Assembly (NCBI GenBank): GCA_964632305.1
Contig: CAZWBR010000012.1
Span: forward strand, 1-64,000
Origin: CAZWBR01 sp964632305
Lineage (GTDB): Bacteria; Bacteroidota; Bacteroidia; Bacteroidales; Prolixibacteraceae
Direction of reading: 5' to 3'
DNA length: 64,000 nt
Below the pieces are notes generated by a model. That model made no database searches. It worked only from the letters and a program-made list of their open reading frames with translations, and was not told where the DNA came from. A program made the translations under genes and the position numbers. Positions 18,255-26,946 of the stretch are shown one piece after another. How positions within the stretch are numbered: position 1 is the stretch's first letter; each line of letters starts with the position of its first letter.

Positions 18255-19492
18255 TTTACCAGTTCAAAGATTTGTTTCCAGAGTGTCTCCTGTTGACAGA
18301 GTTGTGCCATGGTCCAATCCTGGAGATGATAACCCTCTTTCCCTTGGTTGTAGAGGCGAGGTTTGTCATAATCTCCGGTTGAACCGCGGACCGACCATCG
18401 CAGGACCATCAGTTGAATTTCAGATTCGGGTCGGGAAGGATCGATCAGGGCGGGGTTGATCCGGACCAAGGCTTCACCCTGCCCTGAGGGGGCCAGACCG
18501 GAGCTATTACTTTCGGTCCTGCCGTTTTCCCACCAGGCCTGTTCTTTTCGTTCTTCAGGGCTGAGTGCTTCCATATCGTTTTTTAGAGAATTTATCTCCT
18601 TGGTTAATAGTTTGTTGCTTTCGTCGATCAGGGAGGCTCTGGTTGTTCCGGCATCCGGTTCTTTTGCCTGCTGATCGAGGGCCGCTTCTGTTTCGATCCA
18701 TGCCTTTTTCACATCTTCGGCGGCCTTCTTATCCCATTTCAGTAGTTCGTTGTAAGCTTTTTCGAATTCTTTCCGGCGGCTCTCTTTTTCGGCAGCGAAG
18801 GTCAGCATACTCTGCTGTGATTCGGGGCGTTGTTGTTCCTGACGGTCTTCGGCCACTTTTTGTTCCAGCTTACTGATCATGGTCTTCAGGTAATCTTCCC
18901 GCGAGACGGGCAGGAAGAGCGGGATATTTTTCTTGCTGATGATCGTGATTTCCCGGCGGTTGTTCTGACAGACCGGGAATCCGAAGAAATCGGTTACCTG
19001 ACGGGGCGAGAGATAGATGTCGGCTAAAAGGGGAGCACCTCCGAGTACCGAGGGCTCGTTCAGTAAAATATCCAGATCAGCATGAACTTCAGGGTTAGTG
19101 GTTGGTTTGCCGGTTTGTGAATCTGCAAACCAAGAGCTTACATAAAGGGTTGTCAGCCCGGTAATTTTATTTTTCCCATGGGATTCATCCCGATGGTTAA
19201 CCATATTGTAGAAGAAAACCGAGACTCCCTGAGGCGGATTAAAACTGTTCCAGGTGGAGAGTATGTCGTTTATTTTTCCCATTCCCGACTTCAGTTGGTC
19301 GATCCGGAGCGTGGAATAGGGTTTGTCCGATTGGTTATTAAGGATATATTCTTGTTTTATTTCTCCTTTCAGGAAGGGAAAGAATACGAGTCCGTCCGTT
19401 TCAACCATCTCGTCGGAAAAGGGGGGCCTTTGTTGTGAGAAGGTTAATCCGGCAATAAAAAGAAGGAGAAGGATGAAAGGAAAACGTTTCAT
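18251..19492 (-). CDS. Secreted protein with central coiled coil, unknown function
   Basis: The 413-residue protein has a signal peptide (MKRFPFILLLLFIAGLTFSQ). Residues about 200-310 are Glu/Lys/Gln-rich and predicted helical (KLEQKVAEDRQEQQRPE, EKESRRKEFEKAYNELLKW). The flanking parts look beta-rich. It is not a recognised family. It overlaps the next gene by 4 nt within the five-gene secreted operon. Confidence 0.65.
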   Translation of the reverse strand: MKRFPFILLLLFIAGLTFSQQRPPFSDEMVETDGLVFFPFLKGEIKQEYILNNQSDKPYSTLRIDQLKSGMGKINDILSTWNSFNPPQGVSVFFYNMVNHRDESHGKNKITGLTTLYVSSWFADSQTGKPTTNPEVHADLDILLNEPSVLGGAPLLADIYLSPRQVTDFFGFPVCQNNRREITIISKKNIPLFLPVSREDYLKTMISKLEQKVAEDRQEQQRPESQQSMLTFAAEKESRRKEFEKAYNELLKWDKKAAEDVKKAWIETEAALDQQAKEPDAGTTRASLIDESNKLLTKEINSLKNDMEALSPEERKEQAWWENGRTESNSSGLAPSGQGEALVRINPALIDPSRPESEIQLMVLRWSVRGSTGDYDKPRLYNQGKEGYHLQDWTMAQLCQQETLWKQIFELVK

Positions 19493-19533
19493 TTTTTAAC
19501 CCATTAAAAAAGGAAGCACCGGGAATACCGGAT

Positions 19534-20505
19534 CTATTGTTCAAACTTTCCCACCCAGTATTTATAAGCAGTCAGTAAAACATTGGAATACTCCTCCACT
19601 AAAACGTAACAACTCAGATCGTCTGGTTTTTGTACTGCGCCGTAGGTTAGTCCCGACAACTCGCTCTGAATTTGTTCCAGTCGGCGGGTCAAGGGGAAGA
19701 AGGTTTTTATTTCCGTCAGGTATTGCTGAATATAATTGTTTTGCACGATTGACATTTTTTCGCAATGCTGAAGCCGTAGGTTATAGATCTGCTTTTCAGC
19801 GGCGCGTGATCGTGCGATCTCGGCCGGAGAGCAGATTCCGGAACAGAGTTCTTTCTCCAGCGGATCGATTTTTGCCTCCAGTTTACCTTGTTCAATGGAA
19901 TCCTGTGTTTCGAGGTTTTTATACAATCGGGTCAGTTTTGATTTCTTGGCATCTATCTCTTCAACAATCGCTTTTTGTTCTTTCGCCAACCCGAACATCC
20001 GGGCATTCTTGTCCTGATTTTTCAAGGCTGCCTGTGGATTTTTCTTCGCCTGCTGCATTTTACCACTGGCAAAATTCTGAGCCCATTCTTCCTGTTCGGC
20101 GTCACTCATGTCGCCCACTTGCTCAAGATCTTGTAATGAGATGTTATATTGCTCCTTCACCATCGCGGCAGCGGCTTTCATCGCCTGAGCTTCGGTGAGG
20201 TCTTCCTGTTCAATATCTTCCTGATCTAAACCTGATTGCCGGGCAAGGTCGGAAGAAATTTTATGCATAGATTTCTCCTCATCAGCCATCACTTCGTCAT
20301 TGATACGGTCTGTAACTTCCTTTAAAGCGGATTGCATTTTGTATATTCGACTGGTAAACTGGTTGACCACTGCCGTATCGGCTGAGCAGACGATGGTGGG
20401 GATGGCAGGAAGTTGTCCCAGCAAAGCCTCAGGGGTTTGCTGAGCACTGGCCGTCATTTGAATGACGACCAGTGCGGTAAGCATACCAAAAAAGTGGTTT
20501 TTCAT
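19534..20505 (-). CDS. Secreted helical protein of unknown function
   Basis: The 323-residue protein has a signal peptide (MKNHFFGMLTALVVIQMTASAQ). The rest is almost wholly charged helix and probable coiled coil (EEIDAKKSKLTRLYKNLE, EIARSRAAEKQIYNLRLQH). Two cysteines (CSGIC) sit near residue 225. No family was recognised. It is the second gene of the operon, 12 nt after the OmpA-family gene, and 41 nt before the next. Confidence 0.65.
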   Translation of the reverse strand: MKNHFFGMLTALVVIQMTASAQQTPEALLGQLPAIPTIVCSADTAVVNQFTSRIYKMQSALKEVTDRINDEVMADEEKSMHKISSDLARQSGLDQEDIEQEDLTEAQAMKAAAAMVKEQYNISLQDLEQVGDMSDAEQEEWAQNFASGKMQQAKKNPQAALKNQDKNARMFGLAKEQKAIVEEIDAKKSKLTRLYKNLETQDSIEQGKLEAKIDPLEKELCSGICSPAEIARSRAAEKQIYNLRLQHCEKMSIVQNNYIQQYLTEIKTFFPLTRRLEQIQSELSGLTYGAVQKPDDLSCYVLVEEYSNVLLTAYKYWVGKFEQ

Positions 20506-20517
20506 ATAGGATAATTG

Positions 20518-21825
20518 TTAGATTTTCACGAATTCGACCCTGCGGTTTTTGGCTTTGCCTTCTGACGAGGTGTTTGGGGCAATGGGAACTGATTCGCCCT
20601 TGCCATCGGTTTGGATGCGGTCGCCGGTGATGCCGAACTCGGTAGCCAGGGCATTTTTCACCGCGGCAGCCCGTCGTTTCGAGAGGTCGAGGTTTTTGGT
20701 ATCGTCGCCGTCGCTGTCGGTATGGCCGATCACTTTAACCTTCACGTCGCCGGCCTCTTTCAATACTTTCGCGATATCGTTGAGGGCGCCGAACGATTCG
20801 GGTTTAATCTTGTCGGAATTGACATCGAAATAGATGCCGTAGCTGACGATCTTTCCTTCGGTGAGCAGTTTATTGCGGGTATCGGGAGCGGCGGTAGTGA
20901 TCTTAAGGTTGGTCATATAAGGGGTGCTATGGGCGCTCCATCCGCTGAAACGGATGCGGTTAAAGGCGGTGCCGGCATGGATATTGGTGGGCATGTCGAG
21001 GGCTTTGGCTCCCTGGTGGTAGATGCGAAGCCTTCGACCCTGTATCCAGAGGATCACATGGTTGGCTTTTCCGCGGACGACAGGGTTGGTGGATGATTGT
21101 CCTTCGATCCAACCTCCTGAACCATCCATCTCATTGTTATATCCCTTTGTTAACCAACTGTCCTTGTCGAACGAGACATGGACCCCTTTGGTGCCTGGGT
21201 AGAGATCGTCGTTCATTTCCATGTTTTCTTTTTCCTCGTAGCATGTGAAGGAGAATCCGTTGCTGAAATCCTCATCGGGAATGATGTCGAACTCTACTAT
21301 AAAGTTGGCCGGGAAGCTGATGTTTTTGGTATAGCAATAGACGGCATCCTCCTTGTTCATGTGAAACCAGTTACCCGGGGCGATGTTGACGGTTTTTACC
21401 TCGCCCCCGCCATTGGTGGTCCATAAAGCGGGGAAGTCGCCGATGGCATCCTGTGAGAAGTCTTCATAAAAGATGACCTGATCGCCCGGGACGAAGTCAT
21501 ATTTCGAATAGCCTTTCAGGGAGGGGGTACTGCTGGTAGCGGCCACATTCTTTTCGGCGGCGCTGTCATTGGTTTCTTCGTCCTGGGTTTCGGAGGATTC
21601 ATTTTCATCCCCGGAGGTCTCTTCGTTTTCTTTCTTATCCTTGCGGAAGAGCTTACCGACTCCCTGTTCGATCTTATCGATTCCCTGATCAATGCCTTCA
21701 TCGACGCGGGTTTCAGCACGGTTTGCTGATTTTTCCTTAAGTTTATCCTTAATGTTGAATTGAGCAAATGCTGATGATGCTAGGGTCAGTACAATAAATG
21801 TTAAAACTATTTTTGTGGTTTTCAT
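20518..21825 (-). CDS. OmpA-family outer-membrane/peptidoglycan-binding protein
   Basis: The 435-residue protein has a signal peptide (MKTTKIVLTFIVLTLASSAFAQ). An acidic linker (about 70-100) precedes a jelly-roll-like domain (about 120-310, VIFYEDFSQDAIGDFP). The C-terminal OmpA domain (about 325-435) carries GHTDSDGDD, LSKRRAAAVKNAL and RRVEF, the residues that bind peptidoglycan. It is the first gene of the operon down to 15277. It probably anchors the encoded surface or periplasmic assembly to the cell wall; that role is inferred. Confidence 0.85.
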   Translation of the reverse strand: MKTTKIVLTFIVLTLASSAFAQFNIKDKLKEKSANRAETRVDEGIDQGIDKIEQGVGKLFRKDKKENEETSGDENESSETQDEETNDSAAEKNVAATSSTPSLKGYSKYDFVPGDQVIFYEDFSQDAIGDFPALWTTNGGGEVKTVNIAPGNWFHMNKEDAVYCYTKNISFPANFIVEFDIIPDEDFSNGFSFTCYEEKENMEMNDDLYPGTKGVHVSFDKDSWLTKGYNNEMDGSGGWIEGQSSTNPVVRGKANHVILWIQGRRLRIYHQGAKALDMPTNIHAGTAFNRIRFSGWSAHSTPYMTNLKITTAAPDTRNKLLTEGKIVSYGIYFDVNSDKIKPESFGALNDIAKVLKEAGDVKVKVIGHTDSDGDDTKNLDLSKRRAAAVKNALATEFGITGDRIQTDGKGESVPIAPNTSSEGKAKNRRVEFVKI

Positions 21826-21916
21826 ACAACAGGTTTTTGTTCATAACCAAAAGTAGTAGCCCTGTCAGTTAAAACATTGTAAAAATCGGTCAATGGGGGA
21901 TAAAAGAGGGAAATGC

Positions 21917-22732
21917 TTACAATCCTGAAAGAAGCTTTACCATTTTCAGATCGCGGTGGATGAAGGAGCCCGGCGATTCGCCCACCATTTTACGGAAGTC
22001 GTTAACCAGATGGGGCTGGTCGACATAATGACCGAGGTAGACCATGTTTTGGAAATCGATCTCTTTGCTCTTTTCCAGCAGATGGAGCAGTTGGTTGTTG
22101 CGGACGATACGGCAGAGTGATTTGGCGCTGATGCCCACCCGGCGGCAGAAGTTACGGCGGAACGAACGGCTGTTCAGGTTCAGGTCGTCGATCAGTTCGT
22201 TGATGTGGATCAGACCATTGGAAGAGTAGATCTTTTCGTAGGCATGGTCGATGTAATCGGGGAGGTAGGCTCTTCCGTCAGCAATGGAAAGGATAAATTT
22301 TTCAAAAAGGTCGATCCTGTGCTGACGGGAGGGGGCTGCTTTCAGTTGTTCCCATAGTTGATGCGGGATCACCTCGTCGATAGGGCGGAAGGAGGGATTA
22401 TCGCTGTTGTCTAAACTGACGTTGAAGAAGGCGGAGAATACACTGGTCTTGCAGGCCACACCGAAGGTATCGATCGGCGGGGTGGCACAGATGCTAACAT
22501 AGCCGGGATAGGGTATGGTGAGGAAGAAGGGAGGCAATTGACAGGTCTCGTCGCCAATGCTCATGGTAACGCTTCCGCTGAAGTTAAAGATCAGCGTGCA
22601 GGAGCCTTCGGGGATATGTTTGTCGGAGAAGCAACCATCCTGCGCTTCCGATTTCAGGAAGAGGAATCTTCGGACCAGAAAGGAGACCCGTTCTCCCGGT
22701 TCGCAGGATGAAAATGTTAATTCTGCCGACAT
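21917..22732 (-). CDS. AraC-family transcriptional regulator
   Basis: The 271-residue protein has an N-terminal beta-rich part resembling an AraC cupin-like effector domain (DUF6597-like layout). The C-terminal double helix-turn-helix lies at about 180-265 (INELIDDLNLNSRSFRRNFCRRVG, QPHLVNDFRKMVGESPGSF). The effector is unknown. It lies 91 nt upstream of the OmpA operon on the same strand, and is divergent from the polysaccharide deacetylase gene, so it could control either. Confidence 0.85.
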   Translation of the reverse strand: MSAELTFSSCEPGERVSFLVRRFLFLKSEAQDGCFSDKHIPEGSCTLIFNFSGSVTMSIGDETCQLPPFFLTIPYPGYVSICATPPIDTFGVACKTSVFSAFFNVSLDNSDNPSFRPIDEVIPHQLWEQLKAAPSRQHRIDLFEKFILSIADGRAYLPDYIDHAYEKIYSSNGLIHINELIDDLNLNSRSFRRNFCRRVGISAKSLCRIVRNNQLLHLLEKSKEIDFQNMVYLGHYVDQPHLVNDFRKMVGESPGSFIHRDLKMVKLLSGL

Positions 22733-23042
22733 GACTTTTCTTTAAAGGTAATTAAAACTACTTATTTTTAGGTCGATCAGGTGCAAATTTATTTAGTAAC
22801 AAAAGTTATTCATTGTAAATAACGGTCAAAGCATGGAAAACTGATCCTGAAGAAAGGATGACCTAATATTTCCATTGAAGAGGATTACGGAGTAGGGAGC
22901 CGGAACCTGTTTATCTTACTTTTTGGGGTGGATTTTTTGGAGATCAACAGATTTATGCAGATTTTTATTGGCTGTTTTAGATTTGCAGAATAGAGATCGT
23001 TTTATTCTGAACCCGCTATCGAAATTTAAATTGGAACATAAA

Positions 23043-24056
23043 ATGAAGAGACTATTTTTTATCACAATCCTTTTAGGATCCTGTTTTTTCCCTGGAATGT
23101 TGAAGGCACAGGTTGACCCATCGTACCAGGTTGGAACGTGGGCCGATTTTAAGGCCTGTGCAATCAGCTATACCTTTGATGATGGCTGTGCGAACCAGTT
23201 TACCAAAGCCATCCCGATTTTTGATCAGTATGGTTATAAACTCACCCTGTTTACGGTGACTGACTGGGTAAAAAATTGGGAAGATTTGCAGAAAGCCGCG
23301 ATGAATAATCACGAGGTAGCCTGTCACACGAAGACCCATGCGAATTTCAAACAGCTTTCGGTAGAGCAGCAAAAAACAGAATTGGTTTCGTCGGTTAACA
23401 TGATCCAGTCTAAAATAGAGCATCCGTTATGCCTGACCATGGCCACACCTTACTGTGCGGAAGGGAGTGATTCTTTGGCCGCCGAATATTTTACAGCAGT
23501 CAGGGGCTGTCAGGGTTTTATAGAATCAAAGACCCCGAAAAACATAATGAATGTGAGCTCTTTGTTGTGTGGAAGCCTGAGCGGAATGAAAACAGCAAAG
23601 GATTTTAATGATAAAGCAGAACAGGCAGCCGAAATGAGCGGGTGGTTGGTTTACCTGCTTCACGGCATTGATGATGATGGCGGCTATTCCCCATTATCTT
23701 CGGAAACCTTAAAAGCCAGTTTGGAATACCTCAAGGGTAATGATGATAAATTCTGGGTCAGTACTTTTGGCAATCAGGCAAAGTATGTACGCGAGCGCGA
23801 TTGTGTTTCGCTACAGGAAAAGGTGGTTACCAGGAAAAGCATCAGTGTGGTCGTATCCGATGCATTGCCGAATAATGAATGGTATGACTATCCGTTAAGT
23901 TTTCGCCGCGTACTTCCCAAGGGTTGGAAATCGGCTATTATTGAACAAAATGGGGAAAAGGTCAGCTCGTCGATTGTTGAGGTGAACTCGGTAAGATATA
24001 TTCAATTCAATGTAGTTCCCGATGCGGGAGATGTTGTTTTAAGGAGATCAAAATAA
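23043..24056 (+). CDS. Secreted polysaccharide deacetylase
   Basis: The start at 23043 gives a signal peptide (MKRLFFITILLGSCFFPGMLKAQ) and a 337-residue protein; an earlier in-frame ATG at 22923 adds 40 residues with no such peptide. NodB-type catalytic signs are visible: SYTFDDG (the two Asp) near residue 41 and HTKTHANF (metal histidines) near residue 97. It would remove N- or O-acetyl groups from a polysaccharide in the periplasm or outside. A beta-rich C-terminal extension of about 80 residues follows. It has no operon partner. Confidence 0.85.
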   Translation: MKRLFFITILLGSCFFPGMLKAQVDPSYQVGTWADFKACAISYTFDDGCANQFTKAIPIFDQYGYKLTLFTVTDWVKNWEDLQKAAMNNHEVACHTKTHANFKQLSVEQQKTELVSSVNMIQSKIEHPLCLTMATPYCAEGSDSLAAEYFTAVRGCQGFIESKTPKNIMNVSSLLCGSLSGMKTAKDFNDKAEQAAEMSGWLVYLLHGIDDDGGYSPLSSETLKASLEYLKGNDDKFWVSTFGNQAKYVRERDCVSLQEKVVTRKSISVVVSDALPNNEWYDYPLSFRRVLPKGWKSAIIEQNGEKVSSSIVEVNSVRYIQFNVVPDAGDVVLRRSK

Positions 24057-24353
24057 TGGGTGAACGATCGTAGATAGAAAATCAGCGAAGCTAAACCTTC
24101 AGGAGTAACCCCTTTCTTTTTTAGTCGTTCAGTAGTTAAGAACGATATCACCCCACTGGTTCAAAGGGAAATTCGTTTATACAAACCATTTCTCCGGGGA
24201 AACACGCTGAGGTATATTACCATGCTGAACAAAAACAACGGGCCCCACCATTCCCGCGATGGCATTGGCCCCTCCTGATTTATTTTGTGTCCTGACTGAT
24301 CCCTGTTTTCAATGCTGTTTCAATACTATACATATACATATTCTGTGCTATAA

Positions 24354-24385
24354 ATGCACAGAATATGCACAGAATATGCACAGAA
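24354..24385. repeat. Tandem 11-bp repeat
   Basis: The unit ATGCACAGAAT occurs almost three times in a row (24354-24364, 24365-24375, 24376-24385). An inverted partial copy (ATTCTGTGC) lies just upstream at 24340-24348. No function is evident. Confidence 0.75.
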
Positions 24386-24456
24386 AGTCCGGGGATGACC
24401 GGATTGAAATTATTACGGTCCGGAAAATTGCAGGTACTTATGACAGTAATGTAGTA

Positions 24457-24519
24457 AGTAGGAGTGCGACTCTATGCTCGCGCCGCGGACAAAGGTGTGC
24501 GCCCAGTCGTGCCCCGACT
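24457..24519. repeat. Short inverted-repeat unit, reverse-oriented copy
   Basis: This is the reverse-complement relative of the unit at 390-452, with arms at 24457-24471 and 24505-24519. It stands about 140 nt before the third copy of the long-hairpin repeat, so the two units travel together. Confidence 0.7.
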
Positions 24520-24654
24520 ATCAAATTTTCTCTCTGTCATCATCGCATCATACCCCAATTCTTTTGGAGTAGGCTCTACTTATGACAGAGCCCTACTCCA
24601 TTAAATCGCCTCCCCTCACTGCACTACATCATTTTTTGGAGTTATGTTCTACAT

Positions 24655-24935
24655 CAAGGCGTAAGGAGTAGTCTCTGTTATGACCAATAGTCTGATCAAA
24701 GGGCCGAAGGTCCGGCATGTGAAAGCACAGGCCGACAGGCCTGTGTAAACAGTCAGCGATAGACCCTCAAAGGCCTGTAGGGCCGGTATGTTTAGAACCG
24801 GCACAAACCCAATTTATCAACTACGGTCAACACATGCCGGTCTTTCAGACCTCCGGTTTTCTCTGTCTCTCCTTTTCACAGGGCTCACGCCCTGTGCTTT
24901 CACATACCGACCTTTCAGGTCTTCTGTTGCAATCA
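24655..24935. repeat. Dispersed long-hairpin intergenic repeat, copy 3
   Basis: This is a diverged copy of the repeat at 11-368. It has the same order: GGGCCGAAGGT arm, CACAGGCC...CCTGTG, GGCCGGTATGT, loop, ACATGCCGGT, and CACAGGGCTCACGCCCTGTG. Both strands contain only short uninformative open frames. Confidence 0.8.
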
Positions 24936-24940
24936 GATAG

Positions 24941-24973
24941 AGCTTTTCCAAAGTTTGGAACTTTGGAAAAGCT
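24941..24973. repeat. Perfect 15-bp hairpin
   Basis: AGCTTTTCCAAAGTT and its exact complement AACTTTGGAAAAGCT are separated by three bases (TGG). A short T-run follows on the plus strand, but no gene ends nearby, so it is listed as a palindromic repeat and not as a terminator. Confidence 0.85.
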
Positions 24974-25160
24974 TTTTATATTCTCTGTACTAACGATCGG
25001 GAAAACAGACCTGATTTGTGCTTCGCAATTGGATCCGGGTCAATTATTTCAGGTCGTAGAATTGAAAAACCAAAGCTTTTGGAATCCCCAATAGGATTTT
25101 TCCCTGAGATTCCTCTTTCCGCTTTGCTCCAATCGGAATGACAGGGCTTTAGGGGAGTTT

Positions 25161-25223
25161 TGTGGGGATGGGGTTGGGGGGAGAGGCGGCGGAGCCGCCT
25201 CTCCCCCCAACCCCATCCCCACA
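25161..25223. repeat. Perfect 30-bp GC-rich hairpin
   Basis: Two exactly complementary 30-nt arms (25161-25190 and 25194-25223) surround a GGA loop. The arms are strongly G-rich on one strand and C-rich on the other. Outside it, a second, imperfect pair of arms (about 25105-25145 and 25241-25272, containing GAGATTCCTC and GAGGAATCTC plus GTCATTCCGA) encloses the hairpin, giving a nested palindrome of about 170 bp. The remainder of 25273-25577 holds a second copy of the 24522-24580 direct repeat (near 25353-25400) and no gene. Confidence 0.9.
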
Positions 25224-25579
25224 TTGATTATCAAGTGATTTGTCATTCCGATGCGCAGCGAGGAATCTCAAAGCACGATTTAAATTAGAACAGGTTAGAA
25301 TAAAATTGATTATTTCGCTGACCTCAGAAACTATTTAAATATTTTTCTCTGTCATTATCGAATTATGCCCCATTTTCTTGGGGTAACCTCTACCAATGAA
25401 AAAATTACAAAGCCAGCCTATTAAAGTGAATCCTGGCAGAACAGTAAGTGTGAGCCAGAGCGATGAGTCATTCAACGCGGAATGACAGGTTTTTATCGGA
25501 CAGTAATAATAGAAAATAAAAGTTTCAAGACGGAAAACTGAAGATGGAAGATTGAAAATAAAAAGATTGAAGATAGATG

Positions 25580-25622
25580 AAGGGGCGTTGAACGGGAGGA
25601 ATCCGGTTACGCCCCTTTTTTT
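25580..25622. terminator. Hairpin with T-run between convergent ends
   Basis: A GGGGCG stem pairs with CGCCCC and is followed by seven T on the plus strand. The nearest gene is the minus-strand membrane protein ending at 25670, so its role as that gene's terminator is doubtful. Confidence 0.4.
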
Positions 25623-25669
25623 AACGATTGAATATTGGAGTAATGAGTCTTTGGTGACAGGTATTTTGT

Positions 25670-26281
25670 TTAGCTGTTACCATCATGGTTTTGATCCATT
25701 AGTTTTTCCAGATCGTTAATCTCCTGATTTAATTGTCTGAATCGTTCAAAGATGGAATATTTAAACGTGATGTAAACCGAGGATACGAAGACAATCAGAC
25801 ACAGCAAGAGTGGCAACATGGAGTGGAAAGAGATTTCATGAATTCTGAAGCCGGCTGTTAGCCAGATACCGGTCATGGCCACCGGGACCAGCAGATATCC
25901 GATTTTGGTTGTTTTCAATTTTGATTTTTCCAGTTCGGCTATCTGTTTCTTCAGCAGAACGATTTGATTTGAAAAATCAATTTTCATCACCATCAGGAAA
26001 TGCCTGATCGCCCAGGTGTAGGTCAGGATACAAAAAGAACCGAAAAGCAATGCCCCGATGTAGAAAGAAGGCTCGTTACGAAATTTGATCTGAGGAATGA
26101 AGATAGGGAGGATGATCAACGGGAGGATAAGATTAAAAATCGATTGAAACTTAATCCACGAAATCCTTCTTTCCGGTTTTTGTTGCAAAAAATGTCTGAG
26201 AATTTCCCGATTCAGGCGGATGTTTTCTTTCATTGTTTCATCCTGTTTTGTCCACAAGCTTTGCAATTCACTTAATTCCAT
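25670..26281 (-). CDS. Four-TM membrane protein, probable sigma-factor partner
   Basis: The 203-residue protein has a charged helical N-terminus (MELSELQSLWTKQDETMKEN). Four hydrophobic segments follow near residues 46-66, 72-93, 127-147 and 150-176, then a short charged tail. It starts 4 nt after an ECF sigma gene. Such pairs are common in Bacteroidota, where the membrane protein may act as an anti-sigma factor, but no anti-sigma motif is visible. Confidence 0.65.
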   Translation of the reverse strand: MELSELQSLWTKQDETMKENIRLNREILRHFLQQKPERRISWIKFQSIFNLILPLIILPIFIPQIKFRNEPSFYIGALLFGSFCILTYTWAIRHFLMVMKIDFSNQIVLLKKQIAELEKSKLKTTKIGYLLVPVAMTGIWLTAGFRIHEISFHSMLPLLLCLIVFVSSVYITFKYSIFERFRQLNQEINDLEKLMDQNHDGNS

Positions 26282-26285
26282 GGTG

Positions 26286-26783
26286 TTAATATTTAGAGGT
26301 GACCGATTTTTTCAGTTGTTCCTTAATTCTTCCGATGCGTGTTCCAACATTTGTTTTGCTGATCCCGATGATCTCCGAAATCTCTTCGTGTGAATTACCC
26401 TCGAGGTAGAGCAAAATGATTGCTTTGTTGATCTCGTCCAGTTCATCGATACACTGATAGAGAATTTCAAGTTCCTGCGTTTGTTCTGATTCGATCGGGC
26501 AATTAAACAGGTCGGCTTTTCCGGGATCAAAAGAAAGGAAAAGGGTATCATTTTTTTGTTTTCTTTTGAAGTTCATGGCGGTATTGAGCGCGACCCTGAA
26601 GATCCAGGTTGAAACTTTGGATTTTCCCTGAAAGCTGTCCGAAGTTTTCCAGAGTTGAAGAACCGTTTCGCTGATCAAATCTTTCCGGTCAGACATCGTT
26701 TTTGTGTAGGCCCCGGCGATCTTGCAGATCATTGGTGAATGCTCTTCTACCAGTTTTACAAATTCATGTTCACTAAAGCTCAT
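26286..26783 (-). CDS. ECF-family RNA polymerase sigma factor
   Basis: The 165-residue protein has sigma region 2 (about 10-75, SDRKDLISETVLQLWKT and STWIFRVALNTAMNF) and region 4 (about 105-155, EISEIIGISKTNVGTRIGRIKEQ). It leads a two-gene minus-strand operon with the four-TM protein. Targets are not readable from the window. Confidence 0.92.
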   Translation of the reverse strand: MSFSEHEFVKLVEEHSPMICKIAGAYTKTMSDRKDLISETVLQLWKTSDSFQGKSKVSTWIFRVALNTAMNFKRKQKNDTLFLSFDPGKADLFNCPIESEQTQELEILYQCIDELDEINKAIILLYLEGNSHEEISEIIGISKTNVGTRIGRIKEQLKKSVTSKY

Positions 26784-26880
26784 TGGTCTGTTTCAAAAGT
26801 TCAACCATTCTGTTCAACCCTATATGTAACCTAAGTGGGGAATAATTCACAATCGGATCTGAAAAATAATCGATAAAAAG

Positions 26881-26925
26881 AAAAAACACGAATCTCCGGA
26901 GTAATCTCCTTCGATCCGTGTTTTG
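26881..26925 (-). terminator. Rho-independent terminator of the NifU-like/GGGtGRT operon
   Basis: The arms AAACACGAATC and GATCCGTGTTT pair across an inner hairpin (TCCGGAG...CTCC). On the minus strand a T-rich tract follows. It sits just past the stop of the GGGtGRT gene. Confidence 0.75.
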
Positions 26926-26946
26926 GTTTTTTATTCTTAATCAGAA

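Noticed and set aside
25049..25246. Short open frames through the 30-bp palindrome
   Set aside because: They are produced by the G/C-rich arms and encode Gly/Trp or Pro/His runs with no gene context.
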